A stretch of DNA of 64,000 bases, taken from NCBI GenBank assembly GCA_031363915.1, contig JANLVI010000031.1, positions 62,001-126,000 of the forward strand, in the 5' to 3' direction. Every line of letters begins with the position of its first letter. Position 1 is the first letter of the stretch. Origin of the DNA: JANLVI01 sp031363915 (lineage in GTDB: Bacteria > Vulcanimicrobiota > Vulcanimicrobiia > Vulcanimicrobiales > Vulcanimicrobiaceae). The notes beneath the pieces were generated by a model. It was not told the DNA's origin, ran no database searches, and saw only the letters and a program-made list of their open reading frames with translations. Of this stretch, positions 8,010 through 15,461 are shown piece after piece. The translations under genes and the position numbers were made by a program.

Positions 8010-10117
8010 TCGACCCCGCGCACAAGGTGCGCATCGGTATCGACGTGGGCGGGACGTTCACCGACGTCGTGGCTGTCGACGCTGCAACACGCAAACTGGT
8101 GGGACTGGTAAAAGTCCCGACTTCACACACGCACGTCGACGGTGTCGCGGCGGGGATCGTGCTCGGTCTCGAACGGCTGATGCGCGAACACGACATCGCA
8201 CCCGGACGCATCGCGTTCATCGCGCACTCGACGACGCAGGCGACAAATGCCTTGCTCGAAGGAGATCTCTCGCGGGTAGGGATCATCGGATTTTCGCCGG
8301 GTTCGCCGCTGATTGCGTGGTGGCCGGAGCGGGCGATGCGGTTCGCGCCGATCGAACTGGGCGGCGACCGCCGCTTTGCGCCGACGTGGTTTTGCTTGCG
8401 CGATGGAAGCGATGCCTCGATCGACGCCGCGCTCGCGCGCGCGCGCTCCGAGGGTTGCGTAGCGATTGCCGCGAGCGAAGCCTTCGGCGTCGATCGCACG
8501 CAGCACGAGTCGCGCGCCGTCGAGCGCGCGCGCGCCGCAGGCTTCGCGGCGACGAGCGGTCACGAAGTCGCGACGGTCTATGGGTTGCGCGCGCGCACGC
8601 GAACGGCTGCGCTCAACGCCGCGATTCTGCCGCGAATGCTGCACGCGGCGCGCACCACCGCGCGTGCAGTGCTCGACGCGGGAATCGCCGCGCCGCTGAT
8701 GATCATGCGTTCTGACGGCGGCGTAATGGATGTGGGCGAAGTGGAACGCCGCCCGATCCTCACCATGCTCTCGGGCCCGGCGGCCGGGATTGCCGGTGCA
8801 CTCTTGCACGAGAACGTTACGGACGGCATCTTCATCGAAGTCGGCGGGACAAGCGCGGATTGCTCGGCGATCAAGAACGGCCAACCGCAGATGCGCCCGG
8901 CGACGATCGGGGGCCAGCGCACGCTGCTGCGAACGCTCGACGTACGCACCCTTGCGATCGCGGGCGGGAGTCTCATCGCCGTCGACGCACGCGCGGTCCG
9001 CGACGTCGGCCCGCGGTCCGCGCACATCGCCGGGTTGCAGTACGCAAGCTTCACGCCGCTCGCGATCGTCGAGGCGGCAACCTACGCGCCAATTGAGGTC
9101 GACGGAAAGCGTTACGCTGCGCTCGCGAGTGGTGCCATGCGCATCGGTCTCACGCCGACGTGCGCCGCCAATATGCTCGGGTACGTCCCTGATGATGCAT
9201 TTGCTAGAGGCGATGCGGCGGCGGCGCGCGCCGCATTTACGATCGCGGGCGCGGCGCTTGGTATCGAAGCCGAGGCGCTCGCAACCGATGTGCTCGATCG
9301 CTCGACCGAAAAGTTGCGCGTTGCGATCGTTACGCTGATCGCCGACTATTGTCTCGATCCGCAAACGCTCGCGATCGTCGGCGGCGGCGGTGGTGCGGCG
9401 GCGCTGGTGCCCTACGCGGCGAAGAAACTCGCCTACGCCTCGCGGCTCGCGCGCGACGCTGAAGTGATCTCGCCGCTTGGCGTGGCCCTCGCACTCGTTC
9501 GCGACGTCGTCGAACGCAGCATCGTCGATCCGACGCCCGAGGACTTGGTGCGGATCAGGCGCGAGGCGATCGAAGCTGCGATTGCCGCGGGGGCGGCCCC
9601 CGACCGGATCGAGGTTGTGGTGGACGTCGATCGCGCCCGTAATCGGGTGCGTGCGACCGCAAGCGGTGCGACGGCGCTCGTCGAAGGCGCGGCGAGCACC
9701 GTGCAGGCGAGCGACGCCGAGCGGATCGACGCGGCGGTTCGCACGCTGCGCGTGCCTCGCGCCGTCATTCGCGCGCGTGCGGGAGATTTCGTGGTCGTCG
9801 GGACGAGCGGCAGCGGCGCGCGCTCGGCGATCGTCGACGAACGCGGCGTGGTGCGCGCGATCACACGTGAGAGTTCGGTGCGCGCGACGACGGTCGCGCA
9901 CATCGAACGCGATCTCAGCGCTGCAATCGACGAGGATACAGTCTACGGGGATGTCGGACGCGCACTTCCGGAGACCTACGTGATCTACAACACGCGAATC
10001 GCCGATGTCGGCGGTACGGCGGAACGCGACGGCGCGCTCGCACTCGTTCGTGAGGAACTCGCGGGCCTGGATCACACAACGCCCGTCGTGATCCTCACCG
10101 CACGCCGCCGCGCATAA
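8006..10117 (+). CDS. Hydantoinase/5-oxoprolinase family ATPase (HyuA-like)
   Basis: The 703-residue protein belongs to the hydantoinase A/oxoprolinase family, ASKHA-fold enzymes that open lactam rings with ATP (5-oxoproline, hydantoins) or carboxylate ketones. The N-domain opens with IGIDVGGTFTDVVAVD (phosphate-binding loop 1). It contains FIAHSTTQATNALLEGD, typical of the N-terminal HyuA domain. The main domain has RSDGGVMDVGE, LSGPAAGIAGAL and IFIEVGGTSADCS, then IVGGGGGAAALVPYAAK near residue 455. The start is the GTG at 8006, three bases before the end of the remnant frame. HyuA proteins usually partner with HyuB; none follows here, as the next gene is on the other strand. Recycling of pyroglutamate from peptide breakdown would fit the neighbouring dipeptidase. 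Confidence 0.85.
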   Translation: MIDPAHKVRIGIDVGGTFTDVVAVDAATRKLVGLVKVPTSHTHVDGVAAGIVLGLERLMREHDIAPGRIAFIAHSTTQATNALLEGDLSRVGIIGFSPGSPLIAWWPERAMRFAPIELGGDRRFAPTWFCLRDGSDASIDAALARARSEGCVAIAASEAFGVDRTQHESRAVERARAAGFAATSGHEVATVYGLRARTRTAALNAAILPRMLHAARTTARAVLDAGIAAPLMIMRSDGGVMDVGEVERRPILTMLSGPAAGIAGALLHENVTDGIFIEVGGTSADCSAIKNGQPQMRPATIGGQRTLLRTLDVRTLAIAGGSLIAVDARAVRDVGPRSAHIAGLQYASFTPLAIVEAATYAPIEVDGKRYAALASGAMRIGLTPTCAANMLGYVPDDAFARGDAAAARAAFTIAGAALGIEAEALATDVLDRSTEKLRVAIVTLIADYCLDPQTLAIVGGGGGAAALVPYAAKKLAYASRLARDAEVISPLGVALALVRDVVERSIVDPTPEDLVRIRREAIEAAIAAGAAPDRIEVVVDVDRARNRVRATASGATALVEGAASTVQASDAERIDAAVRTLRVPRAVIRARAGDFVVVGTSGSGARSAIVDERGVVRAITRESSVRATTVAHIERDLSAAIDEDTVYGDVGRALPETYVIYNTRIADVGGTAERDGALALVREELAGLDHTTPVVILTARRRA

Positions 10118-10138
10118 TTTAGCCTATGCTCCGCACAC

Positions 10139-10846
10139 CTAGCGTTTGCGCGCGACGTAGAGCCCGCGTGGAAATATATCCGTCCGCTCCAGCCGCACGT
10201 GAAAGCCCGCCCGCTCGAACGCCGTGCGGTATTCTTCTTCGCTGAAGAGTCCGAGTGTGTGCGTTTCGTTGAAGCGCGAGATGCCGCTGGGTTCGCCGAC
10301 GAGATATTCGAAGCGTAAGACGGAGATGCGGCCGTACCGTTCGCTCGTATCGACGCGCGCAATTTTCAGTTGCGGACGATCGACGAAGACGGCGCCGATC
10401 GCCTCTTCGCGCCAATCGGTGGGTGAGAGCCACGGTTCGACGATGGCGATTCCGTTCGTACCGAGGGCGCGACCGAAGTGCGCGATCGTGCCTTCGAGGT
10501 CGGCGAGCTCGCGGACGTACCCGATCGAACTTCCCAAGCACACGAGGACGTCGACCGGGTCGCCGATGGTGAAATCTTGCATCCGGGCGACCTGGAGCGG
10601 AATTCCCGGCAGCCGCTGGCGGGCAATTGCGATCATCGCCGGATCGGCGTCGAGCCCCGAGACCGTGAAATGCGCGTCGAGCATGCTTAAATGCACCCCC
10701 GTGCCGCAGGCCACGTCGAGCAGTTTGAGCGCGCTTTCACTGCGTTCGCCGGCGATCGCCGCGCGCAGCCAGGCCGCCTCGCCGGCGTAGTCTTTGCCGC
10801 GCGCAGCATAAATCGCATCGTAAAACGCTGCCGTCTTCGTATACAT
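10139..10846 (-). CDS. Class I SAM-dependent methyltransferase
   Basis: This 235-residue Rossmann-fold methyltransferase has the SAM-binding loop LLDVACGTGVHL near residue 43. The acidic motif II is GLDADPAMIAIARQRLP, and VLVCLGSSIGYV carries the motif-IV position. The rest, including ISRFNETHTLGLFSEEEYR, resembles N-methyltransferases of the TylM1/DesVI type that act on amino sugars, and their many uncharacterised relatives. The substrate is unknown. The start codon follows CTAGGGCCGG with no good ribosome binding site. The gene is divergent from the FAD oxidoreductase at 10899 and convergent with the hydantoinase gene, 21 bases apart. Confidence 0.85.
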   Translation of the reverse strand: MYTKTAAFYDAIYAARGKDYAGEAAWLRAAIAGERSESALKLLDVACGTGVHLSMLDAHFTVSGLDADPAMIAIARQRLPGIPLQVARMQDFTIGDPVDVLVCLGSSIGYVRELADLEGTIAHFGRALGTNGIAIVEPWLSPTDWREEAIGAVFVDRPQLKIARVDTSERYGRISVLRFEYLVGEPSGISRFNETHTLGLFSEEEYRTAFERAGFHVRLERTDIFPRGLYVARKR

Positions 10847-10898
10847 CCGGCCCTAGTTGGCTAGATCGCGGGCGTTCCATCGCGAAGTGCGTGCAGTC

Positions 10899-12263
10899 AT
10901 GTCCAAAACGTACGATGTCCTGGTAATCGGCGGCGGGAACGCCGGCTGCGCTGCTGCCCTTGCAGCGGCGCGCACGGGAGCGCGTACCCTGCTCGTGGAG
11001 CGCTACGGATTCCTCGGCGGCACGGCGACCGCCGCGATGGTGGGACCGTGGATGACCTTTCACGCGGGCACGGAGCGGATCGTCGGCGGCATCGCCCAGG
11101 AGATCGTCGAGCGCCTCGTCGCGCTCGGCGGGTCGCCGGGCCACATCAGCGACTCCTCCGACTACGTCCCTACGATCACGCCGTTCGATCCGGAGATTCA
11201 TAAGGCGCTGCTCTTCACATTGATGCGCGAAGCGGGCGTCGAGCTGCTCTTGCATGCGTATTTTCTCGAAGCGCATCGCGACGAACGCGGCACCGTGATC
11301 GGCGCGTCTTTCGCAACCGTCGGCGGGACGCGTCACTACGCCGCACGCCGGATCATCGATGCGACAGCCGATGCGTACGTCGCGGCGAGCGCCGGGGTGG
11401 AATTGCAACAGGGCGATGCGCGCGGTCGCGTCCAACCCGCAAGTTTGATGTTTCGCTTGAGTCACGTCGATCTCGCGCAACTCTCGGCCTACGTGCGCAC
11501 GCGCCCAGACCAAATGCGCACCTCGCTCAAAGCGCACCAGCGCGATGCAAAATCGCTCTCGGCCGTCGCCGGACTCTACGAAATTTGGGAGAGCGCGCGT
11601 TCGCGCGGCACGGTGAACGTTCCGCGCGAACTCGTCTCGTTCTTCATCTCGCCGTATCCCGATGAGGTGACGGTGAACATGACGCGAGTGCTCGATATCG
11701 ACCCGCTCGATCCCGACGATCTCACGCGCGCCGAAGTCGAAGCCCGCGGCCAAGCGATGGAGTTGCTCGCGTTCTTCCGTAGCGACGTTCCGGGCTTCGC
11801 AAACGCGCGCATCACGACGGCAACGCAGATCGGCATCCGCGAATCGCGCCGGATCGTCGGTGTCTACACGCTCACCGCAGACGATCTTCTGAACGCGCGG
11901 ACGTTCGATGATGCCGTCGCGCGTAGCGCGTATCCGATCGACATCCATAATCCCTCGGGCAGCGGCACGACCACGCATCGGCTACCGTCGGGGTCGAGCT
12001 ACGAGATTCCGTATCGCTGTCTGGTGCCTAAAACGGTCGACGGCTTGCTGGTAGCCGGACGCTGCATTTCGACAACGCACGAGGCCCTGGCATCGACGCG
12101 CTTAACCCCAACGGTGATGACGCTCGGACAAGCCGCCGGCACCGCCGCCGCGCTCTCGATCAAATCACGCATCTTGGTGCGCGATCTCTCTGCGGCTAAA
12201 CTGCGCGAACGCCTCATCGCCGACGGTGTCGACTTGCGCCGTCCGGCGTTCGCGCATGTCTGA
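10899..12263 (+). CDS. FAD-dependent oxidoreductase (FAD_oxidored, PF12831-like)
   Basis: The 454-residue flavoprotein starts with the dinucleotide-binding fingerprint VLVIGGGNAGCAAALAAART, followed by LLVERYGFLGGTATAAMVG. That GGTAT segment is typical of the FAD-dependent oxidoreductases in PF12831. The closing FAD motif is VDGLLVAGRCISTTHEA with TVMTLGQAAGTAAALS near residue 410, also standard. ATG at 10899 is chosen because the fingerprint starts right after it. The family oxidises or reduces carbohydrate-like or organic-acid substrates and is common in polysaccharide catabolism clusters; none can be assigned here. The gene overlaps the HEXXH gene by 8 bases and leads the four-gene set that ends in nanE-type epimerase, so a step on amino sugars is the best inference. 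Confidence 0.82.
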   Translation: MSKTYDVLVIGGGNAGCAAALAAARTGARTLLVERYGFLGGTATAAMVGPWMTFHAGTERIVGGIAQEIVERLVALGGSPGHISDSSDYVPTITPFDPEIHKALLFTLMREAGVELLLHAYFLEAHRDERGTVIGASFATVGGTRHYAARRIIDATADAYVAASAGVELQQGDARGRVQPASLMFRLSHVDLAQLSAYVRTRPDQMRTSLKAHQRDAKSLSAVAGLYEIWESARSRGTVNVPRELVSFFISPYPDEVTVNMTRVLDIDPLDPDDLTRAEVEARGQAMELLAFFRSDVPGFANARITTATQIGIRESRRIVGVYTLTADDLLNARTFDDAVARSAYPIDIHNPSGSGTTTHRLPSGSSYEIPYRCLVPKTVDGLLVAGRCISTTHEALASTRLTPTVMTLGQAAGTAAALSIKSRILVRDLSAAKLRERLIADGVDLRRPAFAHV

Positions 12264-12615
12264 TCCGCGCACGCTCGCAGGCAGGTACGGGATTCGTATC
12301 GAGATGGACGATCTCGGCGATTGGGGACTCACGATGCTCGTCTCGGAATACGATCCCGAAGGGCCCGTCATCCGTATCAACGAGCGCGCGATCGAACGTC
12401 TGCACGCGACGCTTGGTGAGGCATCGTCGTGCGAGGTGCGCGCGCTCATCGACGTTGCGATCGCACACGAAATCTACCACCACCGGGAACATGTCGGCGA
12501 AGTCGAACGGCTGCCGACGCACGAAGCCCGCGAGGCAGCAGCCGACGCGTTCGCCCGCGCGCACGTCGCGCTCGATCCGAACGTCGCGGCGTTCATCCGC
12601 GGTTCGCGACCGTGA
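12256..12615 (+). CDS. Small putative zincin (HEXXH protein)
   Basis: A 119-residue protein that starts MSDPRTL, overlapping the previous gene. Residues 75-79 are HEIYH in the context IDVAIAHEIYHHREH. About 18 residues later comes THEAREAAADAFARA, where a Glu could be the third zinc ligand. This HExxH plus ExEAdxFA layout is that of ImmA/IrrE-like and related minimal metallopeptidase domains. There is no signal peptide or membrane helix, so it should be cytosolic. Its overlap with genes on both sides (8 and 4 bases) means it is part of the FAD oxidoreductase/kinase/epimerase operon. I do not know its substrate. It could be a regulator-cleaving protease or a structural relative with no peptidase activity. 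Confidence 0.6.
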   Translation: MSDPRTLAGRYGIRIEMDDLGDWGLTMLVSEYDPEGPVIRINERAIERLHATLGEASSCEVRALIDVAIAHEIYHHREHVGEVERLPTHEAREAAADAFARAHVALDPNVAAFIRGSRP

Positions 12616-13544
12616 ACGTCGTCGCGGGGATCGACGCGGGCCAATCTTCGACGCGGGCAGTGCTGATCGACGAAAGCGGACGCGTGCTCGGGCGCGGGAA
12701 CGCCGGGGCCGCCGATCACATCGACGAACCCGCCGACTCGCGCCGACTTGCCGCGGCCTGCGAGCACGCGATCGCCGAGGCGCTCGCAGCGGCGCACCTC
12801 GACCCGCGCTTGCCGCTGGATGCGGTCGTCGTCGGACTTAGCGGCTACGAAGGCACGATTCGCGGCGCGCAACCGCGCTTATCGACGAAAAATCTGCGCT
12901 TCGTTCACGATTCGGTCATCGCGCACGCGGGTGCGTTTGCGGGTGCCCCGGGTGTCATCGTTATCTCCGGGACGGGCTCGGTCGGCTACGGTCGCGACGC
13001 GGGCAACGTGACGGTGCGCGTGGGGGGCTGGGGCTATCTCTTCGGCGATGCAGGGAGCAGTTTTGCGGTCGCACGCGAGGCGCTCCAGCGCGCGATGATC
13101 GACGCCGACCGCGGCATCACAAGCCAACTCGGCGAGGCGGCACTGGCCTTCTTTGATAAGGCATCACTGCGTGAACTCGCCGATGCGTTTTACCTCCGCG
13201 AGATCGACCGCGCGACACTCGCCGGTTTTGCTCGCGTCGTCGCCGACGGCGCGCGGCTCGGCGAGGCAGAATCGATCGAGGTCACGGAGTCGGCGGGAGC
13301 AGCCCTTGCGGCCTGCGCCGCCGGGATCGGGGAGCGCCTCGACTTCGGAACGGAATTTCCGGTCGCGTGGGTCGGCGGATCGTTCGCGAGTGCCGCCCTG
13401 CGTGGCGCTGCCGACCGCGCCCTTGCCGCGATGTGTCCGCGTGCCCGCGCGACCGACCCACGCTACCAGCCGGTGATCGGTGCCGCGCTCCTGGCCTTTG
13501 CGGATCTACGCCTGCCGGTGCCGAGCGACGTGCGCGAGGCATGA
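12612..13544 (+). CDS. BadF/BadG/BcrA-type ATPase, probable N-acetylglucosamine kinase
   Basis: The 310-residue ASKHA-fold kinase starts at a GTG inside the previous stop. It shows the adenosine and phosphate loops in order. VVAGIDAGQSSTRAVLIDE is at the N-terminus, then VVGLSGYEG. ISGTGSVGYGR with VRVGGWGYLFGDAGSSFAVA near residues 115-150 matches eukaryotic and bacterial GlcNAc kinases. VAWVGGSFAS lies near the C-terminus. Such enzymes phosphorylate GlcNAc, MurNAc-related sugars or glucosamine using ATP. Its direct coupling to the NanE-type epimerase makes an N-acetyl amino sugar the likely substrate. Confidence 0.8.
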   Translation: MNVVAGIDAGQSSTRAVLIDESGRVLGRGNAGAADHIDEPADSRRLAAACEHAIAEALAAAHLDPRLPLDAVVVGLSGYEGTIRGAQPRLSTKNLRFVHDSVIAHAGAFAGAPGVIVISGTGSVGYGRDAGNVTVRVGGWGYLFGDAGSSFAVAREALQRAMIDADRGITSQLGEAALAFFDKASLRELADAFYLREIDRATLAGFARVVADGARLGEAESIEVTESAGAALAACAAGIGERLDFGTEFPVAWVGGSFASAALRGAADRALAAMCPRARATDPRYQPVIGAALLAFADLRLPVPSDVREA

Positions 13545-14218
13545 CGCTCCTCCAGTCGCTCCGCGGCGGCCTAATCGTCTCGGTCCAAGCCTGCTCAGGT
13601 TCGGTCCTCAACACTCCGGAGTCCATCGCTCTGCTTGCGCGCTGTGCGGTGCAAAACGGCGCGGTCGCCGTGCGTATCGAGGGCCTCGACCGTATTCGGG
13701 CGGTCCGGGCGGCGGTGAACGTACCGATCGTCGGAATCATCAAACGCGAGATACGAGGCTTCGAACCCTACATCACGCCGACGGAAGACGATGTTGCGGC
13801 GGTCGCCGCGGCCGGCAGTTCCATCGTCGCCTTCGATGCGACCCGCCGCCTGCATCCGGCCGGAGCGACGGTCGCGGGCTTAGTCGCCGCCTGCGGCAGG
13901 GCGGGTGTCATCGCCATGGCCGACTGCGCCGATGCCGAGGACGCGCGCGAAGCAGCAGCCGCGGGGGCCCCGATCGTCGCCTCGACGCTCGCCGGCTACA
14001 CGGCCGCAACGCGCGGCAGAGCGCTGCCCGCGCTCGATCTGGTGACGACAATTGGGACCCTCGGCGTCTTCGCGGTTGCCGAGGGCGGTATCGGAACGCC
14101 CGACGACGCACGCTCCGCTTTTGCCTCGGGGGCCGATGCAATCGTTGTAGGCACGGCGATCACCAACGTCGACGCCCTGGTTCAGAACTTTTTTGCCGCC
14201 ACACCGTCCGCGCGCTGA
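13541..14218 (+). CDS. nanE: N-acetylmannosamine-6-phosphate 2-epimerase
   Basis: The 225-residue TIM-barrel protein interconverts ManNAc-6-P and GlcNAc-6-P. It opens with SLRGGLIVSVQACSGSVLN, typical of NanE (LxGGLIVSCQA). It then shows PIVGIIKREIRGFEPYITPT with the catalytic Lys region, IVAFDATRR with the Asp of the active site, and the phosphate-binding loops AEGGIGTPDDA and ADAIVVGTAITN near the C-terminus. It overlaps the kinase stop by ATGA. NanA lyase, NagA and NagB are not in the window. The locus therefore covers only phosphorylation and epimerisation, and the later steps must be encoded elsewhere. Confidence 0.9.
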   Translation: MTLLQSLRGGLIVSVQACSGSVLNTPESIALLARCAVQNGAVAVRIEGLDRIRAVRAAVNVPIVGIIKREIRGFEPYITPTEDDVAAVAAAGSSIVAFDATRRLHPAGATVAGLVAACGRAGVIAMADCADAEDAREAAAAGAPIVASTLAGYTAATRGRALPALDLVTTIGTLGVFAVAEGGIGTPDDARSAFASGADAIVVGTAITNVDALVQNFFAATPSAR

Positions 14219-14289
14219 CTTAGGTCGATGCTTGGCGCGGTCGATTTGCGTACTGTAGAAAGTGATCCGCAGGGGTAGGTGGGCTTTAG

Positions 14290-14320
14290 CGTTGGAGTCG
14301 TCCAACGATACGATAGGATG
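14290..14320 (+). promoter_or_regulatory. Probable cox operon promoter with a palindromic operator
   Basis: Bases 14290-14307 form an inverted repeat with 7-base arms, CGTTGGA GTCG TCCAACG. TTGGAG (14292-14297) could serve as a -35 box and TAGGAT (14314-14319) as a -10 box, 16 bases apart, about 36 bases before the coxB GTG. The palindrome covers the -35 box, so a repressor or redox regulator bound there would control the operon. This is read from sequence only. Confidence 0.45.
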
Positions 14321-14355
14321 GGCCGCGTGCTGCGGTCGCCATCTAGGAGAAGTGC

Positions 14356-15447
14356 GTGGCTCAACTCATTAATAAGCCGAAGACGAATCTCGGCCCGGGC
14401 TTCTGGCCGGTCACGGTTTTTCTTGCGGTGCTCGCGATCGTCAGCGATTACTACGTCATCATCACGCCCCTCTCGAATTTTCTGCCCGAAGCGGCGGTCC
14501 CGGCCGACCAGATCGACTCTCTCTTCAAGTTCCTCACGGTGGTGGGGAATGCGATCTTCATTTATATCGTCGGCTATGTGATCTATTTCTCGGTCGCGTT
14601 CCGTCGTCCGAAGAACGCGCCTGCAAGCACGATCGGCGTGCAGATCCACGATCAGCCCCAGCTCGAGTTCTGGTGGACGCTGATTCCGACGCTGCTGATC
14701 GTGGCGTTGGCGATCTTCTCGGTCGTCATCTGGCGCGGACTGCAGCAGACGCAGGGCGACGTGCTCACGATGGAAGCCGTCGGCCATCAGTTTTACTTCG
14801 AATTCCGCTATCCCAAACTCAAAGCAAGCGTCCGCGATGAGATGCACATCCCGGTCAACACGCCGATCACGCTGCACGTGACCGCGACCGACGTGTTGCA
14901 CGGCTTCTGGGTCCCCGAAGTCCGCGTCAAAGCCGACATGGTGCCGGGCCTGGTGAACACGCTGCGCTTCACGCCGACGAAAATCGGCCAGTATCGCATC
15001 ATCTGCACCGAATACTGCGGCAGCTCGCACGGCAAGATGGTCGCGAAGCTCTATATCGATTCACAGCAAGATTTCGGCAAGTGGTTCTCCAAACAGGCGA
15101 ACCTCGCGGCCAGCGGCGGCGGCGGGGCAACCGTCGCACTCACCAGCGGCCAAAAAGATAAGGGCCAAGTGCTCTTCGGTCAAAAGTGTTCGACGTGCCA
15201 CTCGGTGGGTCCGTACAACCAGATCATCGTCGGCCCGGGCCTCGGTCATCTCTTCAATGATGCCGAGCACAAAGCGCTCGTTGACGGCAAAGACGTCACG
15301 CCCGAAAACATCGCATATATTCTTCACAACGGCTATCAGGGCCAACTCAACGGACATGTCGCCGTCATGCCGAGCGCGCAAGCCAACGCGATCTCGAACG
15401 AAGACATCGCCAACCTGACGGCATACCTCGTCAGCCTCTCGAAATAA
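14356..15447 (+). CDS. coxB: Cytochrome c oxidase subunit II with fused cytochrome c (caa3 type)
   Basis: This 363-residue subunit accepts electrons at the periplasmic face. The GTG start at 14356 follows AGGAGA (14345-14350). Two transmembrane helices lie near residues 15-35 and 58-80, with a short second hairpin at WWTLIPTLLIVALAIFSVVI. The CuA site is complete: CTEYCGSSHGKM near residue 218 supplies two Cys, His and Met, and the early His lies in DVLHGFW. A C-terminal class I cytochrome c domain carries the heme motif CSTCH near residue 277, with a likely Met ligand in HVAVMPSA. The fused cytochrome defines the caa3 kind, which can take electrons directly from the bc complex or a soluble carrier. 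It is the first gene of the cox operon. Confidence 0.95.
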   Translation: MAQLINKPKTNLGPGFWPVTVFLAVLAIVSDYYVIITPLSNFLPEAAVPADQIDSLFKFLTVVGNAIFIYIVGYVIYFSVAFRRPKNAPASTIGVQIHDQPQLEFWWTLIPTLLIVALAIFSVVIWRGLQQTQGDVLTMEAVGHQFYFEFRYPKLKASVRDEMHIPVNTPITLHVTATDVLHGFWVPEVRVKADMVPGLVNTLRFTPTKIGQYRIICTEYCGSSHGKMVAKLYIDSQQDFGKWFSKQANLAASGGGGATVALTSGQKDKGQVLFGQKCSTCHSVGPYNQIIVGPGLGHLFNDAEHKALVDGKDVTPENIAYILHNGYQGQLNGHVAVMPSAQANAISNEDIANLTAYLVSLSK

Positions 15448-15461
15448 CGGAGCGCAACCGC

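Noticed and set aside
8123..10075. A 650-codon minus-strand frame antisense to the hydantoinase
   Set aside because: Long antisense frames are expected in GC-rich genes. The hydantoinase motifs on the plus strand are clear and the antisense text has none.
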